A stretch of 9,182 nt of DNA from assembly GCA_021443825.1 (NCBI GenBank), contig JABUTE010000210.1:1-9182 (forward strand), read 5' to 3'. Below the pieces are notes generated by a model, which did no database searches, was not told where the DNA came from, and saw only the letters and a list, made by a program, of their open reading frames with translations. The stretch comes from Bacillota bacterium. Lineage in GTDB: Bacteria > Bacillota > Clostridia > Peptostreptococcales > Anaerovoracaceae. Shown here in pieces: positions 1 through 5,698 of the stretch. The stretch's first letter is position 1. Each line of letters opens with the position of its first letter. Made by a program: the position numbers and the translations under genes.

Positions 1-516
1 GATCCGTGGCATCTGGTGCTGCTGCGCTATTTCAACCCCATCGGGGCCCATCCTTCCGGCCTGCTGGGAGAGGATCCCGCCGGGATTCCCAACAACCTGG
101 TGCCTTATATGACTCAGACCGCCGTGGGAAAGCGCAGCGTGCTTACGGTCTACGGAGATGACTACGATACGCCCGACGGTACAGGCATCCGCGACTATAT
201 TCATGTGGTGGATCTGGCAAGAGGACACGTGGCCGCTCTTAAGGCGATCGAAAAGGGCCCCGGCATTTCGGTCTACAATCTGGGAACAGGCACCGCTTAT
301 TCGGTGCTGGAAGTGATCCGCACCTTCGAAAAGGCTACCGGAATCGCTATTTCCTATGAGATCGGCCCCAGAAGGGCCGCCGACCTGGCCGTCAGCTATT
401 CCGATCCGGCGAAAGCATGGCGCGAACTGGGATGGAAGGCGGAATATACCCTCGAAGACATGTGCCGCGACAGTCTTCGTTGGCAGCAGATGAATCCCAA
501 CGGCTACGAAGAGTAG
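1..516 (+). CDS. galE: UDP-glucose 4-epimerase, C-terminal half (5' end outside window)
   Basis: This is the last 171 codons of a GalE-type epimerase, which interconverts UDP-glucose and UDP-galactose with bound NAD in the cytoplasm (Leloir pathway). The frame is open from base 1, so the gene begins upstream. The family is about 330-340 residues long, so roughly the first half is missing, including the Rossmann glycine motif and the catalytic YxxxK. What is visible matches the family closely: LRYFNPIGAHPSG near the window start, then PNNLVPYMTQ, the LTVYGDDYDTPDGTGIRDYIHVVDLA block that lines the UDP-sugar site, YNLGTGTAYSVLEV, and the C-terminal RRAADLAVSYSDPAKAWRELGW. The stop is followed by a small GCTGC/GCAGC hairpin (520-535) and then by a stronger terminator. 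A mutase acting on the same sugar phosphates lies downstream beyond a convergent transporter gene. Assignment to GalE rather than another extended short-chain epimerase is based on the DTPDGTGIRDYIHV block. Confidence 0.95.
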   Translation, partial: DPWHLVLLRYFNPIGAHPSGLLGEDPAGIPNNLVPYMTQTAVGKRSVLTVYGDDYDTPDGTGIRDYIHVVDLARGHVAALKAIEKGPGISVYNLGTGTAYSVLEVIRTFEKATGIAISYEIGPRRAADLAVSYSDPAKAWRELGWKAEYTLEDMCRDSLRWQQMNPNGYEE

Positions 517-556
517 AGTGCTGCCTGCAAGCAGCTTATCGGTGCGAACCGCTTCA

Positions 557-593
557 TAAAAAAGGCCGCTTCTCTTTTCAGGAAGCGGCTTTT
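557..593. terminator. Bidirectional intrinsic terminator between galE and the transporter
   Basis: An 8-bp perfect stem, GCCGCTTC (565-572) with GAAGCGGC (582-589), closes a 9-base loop. On the + strand it is followed by TTTT (590-593). On the - strand it is followed by six T residues, from the A run at 558-563. It therefore fits as a terminator for galE reading right and, with the better U tract, for the transporter reading left. Its position between the two convergent stop codons supports this. Confidence 0.85.
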
Positions 594-615
594 GAATACA
601 AAGACTTAAGTTCGT

Positions 616-1542
616 TTAGAACATGGCGTAGATTGCTGCCATAACGGGAATGGTGGCCATGCACAGCAGCATGGAAAGGCAGAGCACGCCGGCGGCGTAT
701 TTTTCATCCTTTCCGTATTGCATGGCTAGCACGGGGCAGAGAGTGAGCACGGGGCAGCCCGCCGCGATGACCAGACAGAACATGGCAGAATCGGAAGAAG
801 GAAACAGCTTGCAGAACAGAATTGCAAGCAGCGGCTGCAGCACCAGCTTCATGGCGATGGCAAGCCAGCCGTTGAACCGCTTCATGACGCCGATGATATC
901 GGTCCTGGCGAGAATGGCGCCGGTAACGAACATGGCGATGGGACCGCAGGCAGCTCCCATGCTGGCCACCGGACCGGAGATCAGAGCCGGTACGGGGATC
1001 TTTCCGAAATAGATGATCAGACCGACGAAAATGGCAATGATGGTCGGGCTCTTAAAAAGCGAAATAATGCTGCTTTTGCTGAACTCTTCTTTATAGCAGA
1101 GGACTGTATACGTCCAGAGCAGCACGTTGGCGATCATGACATAGGCACTCAGATAGAAGATGCTGTCGTTTAATCCCATCATGGTGAAGAGGGGGATCCC
1201 GACGAAGCCTGCATTGGATATGATCGCGCTGTTGCGGTCGGTGGCCCACTGAGGATTGTTCTTTTTGGGAAATACCAGCGTTGCCGGAACCATGACCAGC
1301 AGATTGAGCACGACGGCCCCGATCAGCACGTAAAAATAACCGGCATTGCGGCTGGCATCGTATTTGGTCAGAAACGAGTTGAGCAGCAGCATGGGCAGAA
1401 TGATATCTGCCAGAACCTTAGAGACCGCGCTGGTGCGCTGTTCGTTGAGGCAGCCCAGCTTTGCGGCGACAAAGCCGACGACGCCCATAACACCAAGCTT
1501 CAATACGGCGGTCACGACCATGGAAGCAACTGAAGTATCCAT
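616..1542 (-). CDS. AEC-family (auxin efflux carrier-like) membrane transporter
   Basis: This 308-residue integral membrane protein matches the AEC family, whose bacterial members are secondary carriers, some of them for malate or malonate. The substrate cannot be read from the sequence. About ten hydrophobic segments can be picked out, roughly at residues 9-31, 38-57, 67-91, 106-126, 131-150, 163-181, 196-215, 227-247, 254-274 and 284-306. The family hallmark NAGFVGIPL sits in the fourth segment, after a short loop. The C-terminal SMLLCMATIPVM is also typical, and the length is normal for the family. The start at 1542 is preceded by AGGAGA (1547-1552 on the - strand) at good spacing, and a promoter lies just upstream. 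The gene is monocistronic: it is convergent with galE, shares its terminator, and is divergent from the mutase. It shows no signal peptide or frameshift. Confidence 0.9.
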   Translation of the reverse strand: MDTSVASMVVTAVLKLGVMGVVGFVAAKLGCLNEQRTSAVSKVLADIILPMLLLNSFLTKYDASRNAGYFYVLIGAVVLNLLVMVPATLVFPKKNNPQWATDRNSAIISNAGFVGIPLFTMMGLNDSIFYLSAYVMIANVLLWTYTVLCYKEEFSKSSIISLFKSPTIIAIFVGLIIYFGKIPVPALISGPVASMGAACGPIAMFVTGAILARTDIIGVMKRFNGWLAIAMKLVLQPLLAILFCKLFPSSDSAMFCLVIAAGCPVLTLCPVLAMQYGKDEKYAAGVLCLSMLLCMATIPVMAAIYAMF

Positions 1543-1582
1543 AATATCTCCTGTAATATGTTGTGATAATAAACCGTCTATT

Positions 1583-1611
1583 ATTATACCCCGTCACGTG
1601 CCCGATAACAA
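1583..1611 (-). promoter_or_regulatory. Sigma-A-type promoter of the AEC transporter
   Basis: On the - strand, TTGTTA (1611-1606) is separated by exactly 17 bases from a perfect TATAAT (1588-1583). Transcription would start near 1576, leaving a leader of about 34 bases that carries the AGGAGA ribosome site. A CACGTG palindrome (1595-1600) lies in the spacer. It could be an operator, but six bases is too short to argue from. Confidence 0.75.
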
Positions 1612-1644
1612 TTGCAAAGTGAAGAATCGATGAAGCAGTGTAAT

Positions 1645-1672
1645 GAAATATGCACAGAAACTGCATCATTTC
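1645..1672. repeat. Imperfect inverted repeat in the divergent control region
   Basis: GAAATATGCA (1645-1654) and TGCATCATTTC (1662-1672) form a 10-bp inverted repeat with one extra C (1667) in the right arm and a 7-base centre. It lies upstream of both divergent genes, about 35 bases behind the -35 box of the transporter promoter. No U tract follows, so it is not a terminator. An operator for a dimeric regulator is possible but unproven. Confidence 0.4.
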
Positions 1673-1759
1673 GTGTTAAAGTATCAATTGTATCTTTCGG
1701 ATCCAGTCTCTTTCAATCAGAACGAAATATTCGGCTCTGCGATCCAGTGAGAACATCCC

Positions 1760-1795
1760 TGTTATAGAAGCTTTTATTAACGTAACAAATATTAT
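1760..1795 (+). promoter_or_regulatory. Weak promoter candidates for the phosphoglucomutase gene
   Basis: Two -10-like elements are visible. TGTTATAGA (1760-1768) resembles an extended -10 and would give a leader of about 19 bases. TATTAT (1790-1795) matches the -10 consensus at five of six positions and ends seven bases before the ATG at 1803. Neither has a recognisable -35 box at normal spacing, so the true promoter remains uncertain. Confidence 0.25.
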
Positions 1796-3536
1796 GTCAA
1801 CAATGAAAGAAAGCCGAAACGACATGCCTTTCGAGCAGATCCTTCCGGAAAACATCAAAATTGAATATGACCGCTGGCTTCGGCTGGCCACCGCGGACCC
1901 CCAGCTGATCTCGGAGCTGCAGACCATGACGGATTCCCAGATCGAAGATGCTTTCTATAAGGATCTGGAATTCGGCACTGCCGGCCTTCGCGGTGTGATG
2001 GGCGCCGGAACCAACCGGATGAACATCTATACCGTAGCCAGGGCCTCTGCCTGTCTGGCGGAGCATCTGCTTTCGCAGTACGGGGGCGGTGCAGCCGTTG
2101 TCATCGGCTACGACAGCCGAAGAAACAGCGACCTGTTTGCCCGTACGGCAGCCGCTGTATTTGCAAAGAAAGGTCTTAAGGTCTACCTGTGGCCCCATCT
2201 GTCTCCCGTGCCCTTCGTGTCCTTTTCCGTTCGACATCTGAAAGCCTCTGCCGGTATCATGATCACTGCCAGCCACAACCCGGCCGAGTATAACGGCTAT
2301 AAGGTCTATGGGCCGGACGGCTGCCAGATCACCGAAGCTGTTGCCGATGATGTTATGCGAAGGCTCCGCCGGACAGATGCTTTGATGGCTCTGCCGGTGC
2401 AGAGTACGGTTGCACTGCCTTTTGAAGGCCTTATTGAGCCTGTGGATCCTTCGGTGACCGATGCTTTTATGAAGCAGATCCGAAGCTGCTCCGTTCTGTA
2501 TGGCGATGCGGCCGACCACCACTGCTCCATCGTCTATACCCCTCTTAACGGCAGCGGCTACCTTCCGGTGACCCGCGCGCTGACCGAGGCCGGCTTTGAT
2601 CACCTGACGGTGGTCGAAGAGCAGCGCCTTCCCGACGGCGATTTTCCCACCTGCCCCACGCCCAATCCGGAAAACCGGCAGGCCATGACTCTTGCCATCG
2701 ACTATGCCCGGCGGCTGAGCGCGGATCTGGTGCTGGCCACCGATCCCGACTGCGACAGGGTCGGCATCGCCGTGCGCGACGGTGAGGACTACCGGCTGCT
2801 CACCGGCAATGAGACAGGAATTCTGCTTTTGGATTTCATCTGCAGCCAGAAGACGAAGCACGGAACAATGCCGAAGGATCCGGTGCTGATCAAATCCGTC
2901 GTCACCACAGATCTTGCCGGCCGCATTGCGAAACGGTACGGCGTCCGTACGGTCAACGTGCTCACCGGCTTTAAATACATCGGAGAGCAGATCTCTTCAC
3001 TGGAGCAAAAAGGCTGCGTCGATTCCTTTCTGTTCGGTTTTGAAGAAAGCTGCGGCTATCTGTCGGGCAGCCATGTGCGCGACAAAGACGGCATCAACGC
3101 ATGCCTGCTGATCTGTGAAATGTTCAGCTATTACCGCAGCAGGGGCATTTCTCTTCTGCAGCGGCTGGAGCAGCTCTATAAAGAGCACGGATGCCTGATC
3201 CACACGGTCTGCAGCTTTGCCTTTGAAGGATCGCAGGGCTTTGCAAGGATGCAGAAGACCATGGCTGCGCTGCGCACGGCCGGATCGTCCGGCCTCATCG
3301 GGCCTTTGGGCGGCTGCCGTGTTTTGGAATTTCTCGATTATTCCGGCGGGCTGGACGGTCTTCCCGGGGCCGATATGGTAAAGCTTTGCCTTACAGGTGG
3401 CAGCAGCGTGATCGTTCGGCCCTCCGGAACAGAGCCTAAGCTGAAGCTTTATATTTCGGCTGCCGGTCCTGAAGAAGCTGCAGCCCGCCGTCTGGAGCAG
3501 CGCATCACAGAAGATATAAAGAAACAGATCGGATAG
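1794..3536 (+). CDS. Phosphoglucomutase/phosphomannomutase (alpha-D-phosphohexomutase family)
   Basis: This cytoplasmic enzyme interconverts hexose 1-phosphate and 6-phosphate, linking glycolysis to UDP-sugar and cell-wall precursor synthesis. All four signature sites of the alpha-D-phosphohexomutase family are present in order. They are the catalytic phosphoserine loop TASHNP (Ser160), the Mg-binding DPDCDR (317-322), the sugar-specificity loop GFEES (415-419) and the phosphate-binding RPSGTEPK (542-549). The early FGTAGLRG block is also there. At 580 residues it fits the longer PgcA/PGM2-like group, in which GFEES is typical. That group mainly uses glucose phosphates, but mannose phosphate activity cannot be excluded. 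The start is unsure: the ATG codons at 1794, 1803 and 1824 all lack a good ribosome site, and all lie before the conserved YDRWL. The gene is probably monocistronic. Galactose use together with nearby galE is a natural role. Confidence 0.93.
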   Translation: MSTMKESRNDMPFEQILPENIKIEYDRWLRLATADPQLISELQTMTDSQIEDAFYKDLEFGTAGLRGVMGAGTNRMNIYTVARASACLAEHLLSQYGGGAAVVIGYDSRRNSDLFARTAAAVFAKKGLKVYLWPHLSPVPFVSFSVRHLKASAGIMITASHNPAEYNGYKVYGPDGCQITEAVADDVMRRLRRTDALMALPVQSTVALPFEGLIEPVDPSVTDAFMKQIRSCSVLYGDAADHHCSIVYTPLNGSGYLPVTRALTEAGFDHLTVVEEQRLPDGDFPTCPTPNPENRQAMTLAIDYARRLSADLVLATDPDCDRVGIAVRDGEDYRLLTGNETGILLLDFICSQKTKHGTMPKDPVLIKSVVTTDLAGRIAKRYGVRTVNVLTGFKYIGEQISSLEQKGCVDSFLFGFEESCGYLSGSHVRDKDGINACLLICEMFSYYRSRGISLLQRLEQLYKEHGCLIHTVCSFAFEGSQGFARMQKTMAALRTAGSSGLIGPLGGCRVLEFLDYSGGLDGLPGADMVKLCLTGGSSVIVRPSGTEPKLKLYISAAGPEEAAARRLEQRITEDIKKQIG

Positions 3537-3582
3537 AAGGCTGCTTCGAGGGCTGAATTTCGTATTTCTGACAGTTTTCTGT

Positions 3583-3610
3583 GCTGTTTTGCACCGATGA
3601 ACAGCTCTTT
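3583..3610 (+). terminator. Possible weak terminator after the phosphohexomutase gene
   Basis: GCTGTT (3583-3588) and AACAGC (3600-3605) form a 6-bp stem, extendable by one T-G pair, around a loop of 9 to 11 bases. It is followed by TCTTT (3606-3610). The stem is short and the T tract is interrupted, so the call is tentative. It lies directly before the extended -10 element of the next gene. Confidence 0.35.
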
Positions 3611-3611
3611 G

Positions 3612-3620
3612 TGGTAGAAT
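3612..3620 (+). promoter_or_regulatory. Extended -10 promoter of the mtaD-type gene
   Basis: TGGTAGAAT reads as an extended -10 element (TGn followed by TAGAAT, five of six consensus positions). The nearest -35-like TTGCAC (3589-3594) is 20 bases away, too far to be a normal -35, so the TG motif would have to carry most of the recognition. Transcription from about 3627 gives a leader of about 55 bases before the start at 3682. Confidence 0.5.
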
Positions 3621-3681
3621 GCACTTGTTTGCTGCAGATGAACTGCATCAGATAACCTATGTGATAACGGAGCGTTTTATT

Positions 3682-5007
3682 ATGAACATTTTATTTGAAA
3701 ACGGCATGATCCTTCAGCGAGATGAACAGGGACGCTATTCTGCGATCCCCCGCGGATACCTGGGAGTGAAAGACAATCAGATCGCCTATATCGGTACCTC
3801 TGCCCCCAGCGAGAGCTACGAGCAGCACCGGGATATGACCGGCAAACTTCTGATGCCCGGACTGATCAATGCCCACGGGCATGCCGCCATGACCCTGCTC
3901 AGAGGCGTGGGATCGGGCCTTCCTCTTCACCGCTGGCTCAACGAAGCCATCTTTCCCATCGAGGCCAAAATGGTTCCCGAAGACATCGTAGCCGGAACCC
4001 GCTGGGCGATCATGGAAATGCTGGCAAGCGGCACCACCGCCTGCTCCGAGATGTATGATTTTCCCTGGGCTGCGGCGCAGGTATTTGCCGATGCCGGCAT
4101 GAAAGCGAATCTGGGCCGCGTGATGCTGTGCTTTGATCCATCCATGAAGGCCGAAGACTGCCAGCGTCTTCAGGAATGCGATACCTTCATCAAGCATTAC
4201 GACGGTATGGGCGGCGGTCTGATCAAGGCAGAATGGGCGCCCCATTCCGAATATCTGACCACCGAAAACACCATGACGGCTCTGGCCCTGATGGCGCATC
4301 ACTATTCCTCCAATATTCAGATCCACGTTTCCGAAACCAAGGCGGAGCACGAGGAGTGCAAGCAGCGCCGCGGCGGAATGACTCCCGTGCAGTATCTGAA
4401 GAAGATCGGCGTGCTCAATACGCCCACCTACATGGCCCACTGCGTCTGGCTGGAAGACGAGGATCTGGCCATCCTGAAGGAATGCGGCGCCACGCTGGTC
4501 CATAATCCCACCAGCAACATGAAGCTGGGAAGCGGCTTTGCGCCCATCGCAAAAGCGCTGGAAATGGGCGTCAATGTGGCTCTTGGCACCGACGGCTGCG
4601 CTTCTAACAACAATCTGAACATGTTCGAAGAGATGCACCTGGCGGCTCTTTTGCAGAAGGGTCTTCACAATGATCCCACGCTGGTCACCGCCGACCAGGT
4701 TCTGGATATGGCCACCGTCAGCGGGGCGAAGGCCTTGGGCCGCCCCGATACCGGCATGCTTTGCGAAGGTATGAAGGCCGATATCATCGCTTTGGATATG
4801 GACCGGTTCCATCTGAAGCCTGCGGGAGACATCGCCAATCTTCTCGTCTATTCGGCGCAGGCCTCCGATGTGGTCATGACCATGGTCGAAGGAAACGTAC
4901 TTTACGACAACGGCTGCTTTACCACGATTGACGCAAAGAGGGCCGAAGAGGCGTATTTTGCAGCGATCCGCCGGCTGATGACACCGCAAGGCGAAGAAGC
5001 TTTGTGA
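3682..5007 (+). CDS. mtaD: Amidohydrolase of the MtaD type (5-methylthioadenosine/S-adenosylhomocysteine deaminase)
   Basis: This is a 441-residue metal-dependent amidohydrolase of the TRZ/ATZ group. It most likely deaminates methylthioadenosine and S-adenosylhomocysteine, the by-products of polyamine synthesis and methylation. The metal site can be traced: the HxH pair His65/His67 in INAHGHAAMTLLRG, His215 with catalytic Glu218 in HVSETKAEH, His253 in MAHCVWL, and Asp304 in LGTDGCASNNN. HNPTSNMKLGSG (274 onward) is also typical. An ATG lies 63 bases upstream in frame at 3619, but it overlaps the -10 box. The start at 3682 has GGAG at 3669-3672 and begins with a standard N-terminus, so it is preferred. 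A small unknown gene follows after 18 bases and is probably co-transcribed. Related guanine or chlorohydrolase-like deaminases share this fold, so the exact substrate is inferred. Confidence 0.88.
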   Translation: MNILFENGMILQRDEQGRYSAIPRGYLGVKDNQIAYIGTSAPSESYEQHRDMTGKLLMPGLINAHGHAAMTLLRGVGSGLPLHRWLNEAIFPIEAKMVPEDIVAGTRWAIMEMLASGTTACSEMYDFPWAAAQVFADAGMKANLGRVMLCFDPSMKAEDCQRLQECDTFIKHYDGMGGGLIKAEWAPHSEYLTTENTMTALALMAHHYSSNIQIHVSETKAEHEECKQRRGGMTPVQYLKKIGVLNTPTYMAHCVWLEDEDLAILKECGATLVHNPTSNMKLGSGFAPIAKALEMGVNVALGTDGCASNNNLNMFEEMHLAALLQKGLHNDPTLVTADQVLDMATVSGAKALGRPDTGMLCEGMKADIIALDMDRFHLKPAGDIANLLVYSAQASDVVMTMVEGNVLYDNGCFTTIDAKRAEEAYFAAIRRLMTPQGEEAL

Positions 5008-5025
5008 TCGAAAGGAGAAACCGCC

Positions 5026-5253
5026 ATGCTCGATCTGAATCTGCTGCTGAAGCTGAAGCAGACCTGGAACCTGTTCTGCTCCGATCATCCCAGAGTTCCT
5101 GCTTTTTTAAATGATGTAAAGGGGAAGGGCTTCTGCCCGGGGCAGGAGATCGCGGTTGCGGTCCGTTACCCCGACGGCACCGAATACAAGACCGGGATCC
5201 GCGTCACCCAAAGGGATCTGCAGCTGCTGGACCTTCTGAAAAATCTGAAATAA
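5026..5253 (+). CDS. Small conserved-looking protein of unknown function (75 aa)
   Basis: I do not recognise a named family. The gene is convincingly real. It has AAGGAG at 5012-5017, eight bases before the ATG, starts 18 bases after the amidohydrolase, uses codons like its neighbours, and ends just before a strong terminator. The 75-residue protein is soluble, with no signal peptide or membrane segment. The N-terminal part (residues 2-30) is leucine-rich and probably helical. A central stretch, residues 31-47, contains KGKGFCPGQEIAVAV, which looks like the start of a beta-rich unit. The C-terminus, TQRDLQLLDLLKNLK, is probably another helix. It has two cysteines (18 and 37) that do not form a recognisable metal motif. 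Sharing a transcript with the deaminase suggests a linked or at least co-regulated role, but no function can be assigned. Confidence 0.8.
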   Translation: MLDLNLLLKLKQTWNLFCSDHPRVPAFLNDVKGKGFCPGQEIAVAVRYPDGTEYKTGIRVTQRDLQLLDLLKNLK

Positions 5254-5263
5254 AAAATAATCG

Positions 5264-5297
5264 TGCTGTCAAGCAAAAAGGCTTGACAGCATTCTTT
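5264..5297 (+). terminator. Strong intrinsic terminator after the mtaD operon
   Basis: A perfect 11-bp stem, TGCTGTCAAGC (5264-5274) with GCTTGACAGCA (5281-5291), closes a 6-base A-rich loop and is followed by TTCTTT (5292-5297). It ends the mtaD and small-gene transcript. Its 3' arm also contains TTGACA, which is the -35 box of the promoter called next. Confidence 0.88.
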
Positions 5298-5311
5298 GTG
5301 TATGCTAAATT
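5283..5311 (+). promoter_or_regulatory. Promoter of the ylxM-ffh operon, overlapping the terminator
   Basis: A perfect -35 box TTGACA (5283-5288) is followed after 17 bases by TAAATT (5306-5311). The latter is preceded by TG and one base (5303-5305), making an extended -10. The -35 box lies inside the 3' arm of the upstream terminator hairpin. The expected transcription start, about 5317-5319, falls only two to four bases before the GTG start codon of ylxM. Confidence 0.75.
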
Positions 5312-5320
5312 AGGACCGTT

Positions 5321-5689
5321 GTGAATACAGACAAGCTTGAAAAACTTGAAGAGATCAGTCTTCTCCTGGATTTTTACGGCGAACTGCTTTCGGAAAAGCA
5401 GCGTGAATTCCTGCGATTATACCACGAGGATAACCTTTCTCTTTCCGAGATCGGAGAGGCCTTCGGTGTCAGCCGCCAGGCGGTGAGCGACGGGGTAAAA
5501 AAGGCAGAAACAGCTCTTCGAAGCTATGAGGATAAGCTGCATCTGATCGCAAACTACGAAAATTGCCTGCGTCTTTGCAATGAGCTGTTCGATTCCATCG
5601 GATCGCTGCAGCAGAGCAGAGCCTGCGACAGACCGCTTTGCACGGCGCTGGAGCAGATCAAAGGCAAGCTGACAGAACTGAACAGGTAG
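5321..5689 (+). CDS. ylxM: YlxM family DNA-binding protein, putative SRP-associated regulator
   Basis: This 122-residue protein matches the YlxM (UPF0122) family, which is found next to ffh in Firmicutes and in at least some species interacts with the signal recognition particle. The N-terminus LLLDFYGELLSEKQREFLRLYHEDNLSL and the helix-turn-helix LSEIGEAFGVSRQAVSDGVKKAE (about residues 41-63) are characteristic and resemble sigma-factor region 4. The C-terminal part is helical and less conserved. The start is GTG at 5321. There is no internal ATG, and alignment of LDFYG from memory of the family puts the start close to here. The only ribosome-site candidate is AGGA at 5312-5315, five bases before the GTG, and it would be cut off if transcription starts at the predicted place. 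The stop is nine bases before ffh, so both are surely one operon. Confidence 0.93.
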   Translation: MNTDKLEKLEEISLLLDFYGELLSEKQREFLRLYHEDNLSLSEIGEAFGVSRQAVSDGVKKAETALRSYEDKLHLIANYENCLRLCNELFDSIGSLQQSRACDRPLCTALEQIKGKLTELNR

Positions 5690-5698
5690 ACGGATACG

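Noticed and set aside
1595..1600. CACGTG palindrome in the transporter promoter spacer
   Set aside because: It is only six bases and the flanks do not extend the symmetry, so it cannot be called an operator.
1700..1748. Direct repeat GATCCAGT at 1700-1707 and 1741-1748
   Set aside because: Eight bases repeated once is within chance for a region this size. There is no third copy and no symmetry.
1797..2861. Long open frame on the - strand (354 codons) opposite the phosphohexomutase gene
   Set aside because: It is a shadow of the sense gene, with no ribosome site and no recognisable domain.
3633..3647. TGCAG/CTGCA hairpin in the mtaD leader, considered as a riboswitch part
   Set aside because: The 5-bp stem is isolated. 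The leader of about 55 bases is too short for the known SAH or SAM riboswitches, and no conserved core was seen.
3619..3681. Upstream in-frame ATG that would add 21 residues to the MtaD-type protein
   Set aside because: This ATG overlaps the likely -10 box, has no ribosome site, and adds residues that do not look like the family's N-terminus. The ATG at 3682 has GGAG upstream.
3691..5088. Long open frame on the - strand (465 codons) opposite mtaD
   Set aside because: It is the antisense shadow of a well-supported enzyme gene, kept open by third-position GC bias. Its translation is low-complexity-like, rich in His, Gly and Gln, and has no family features.
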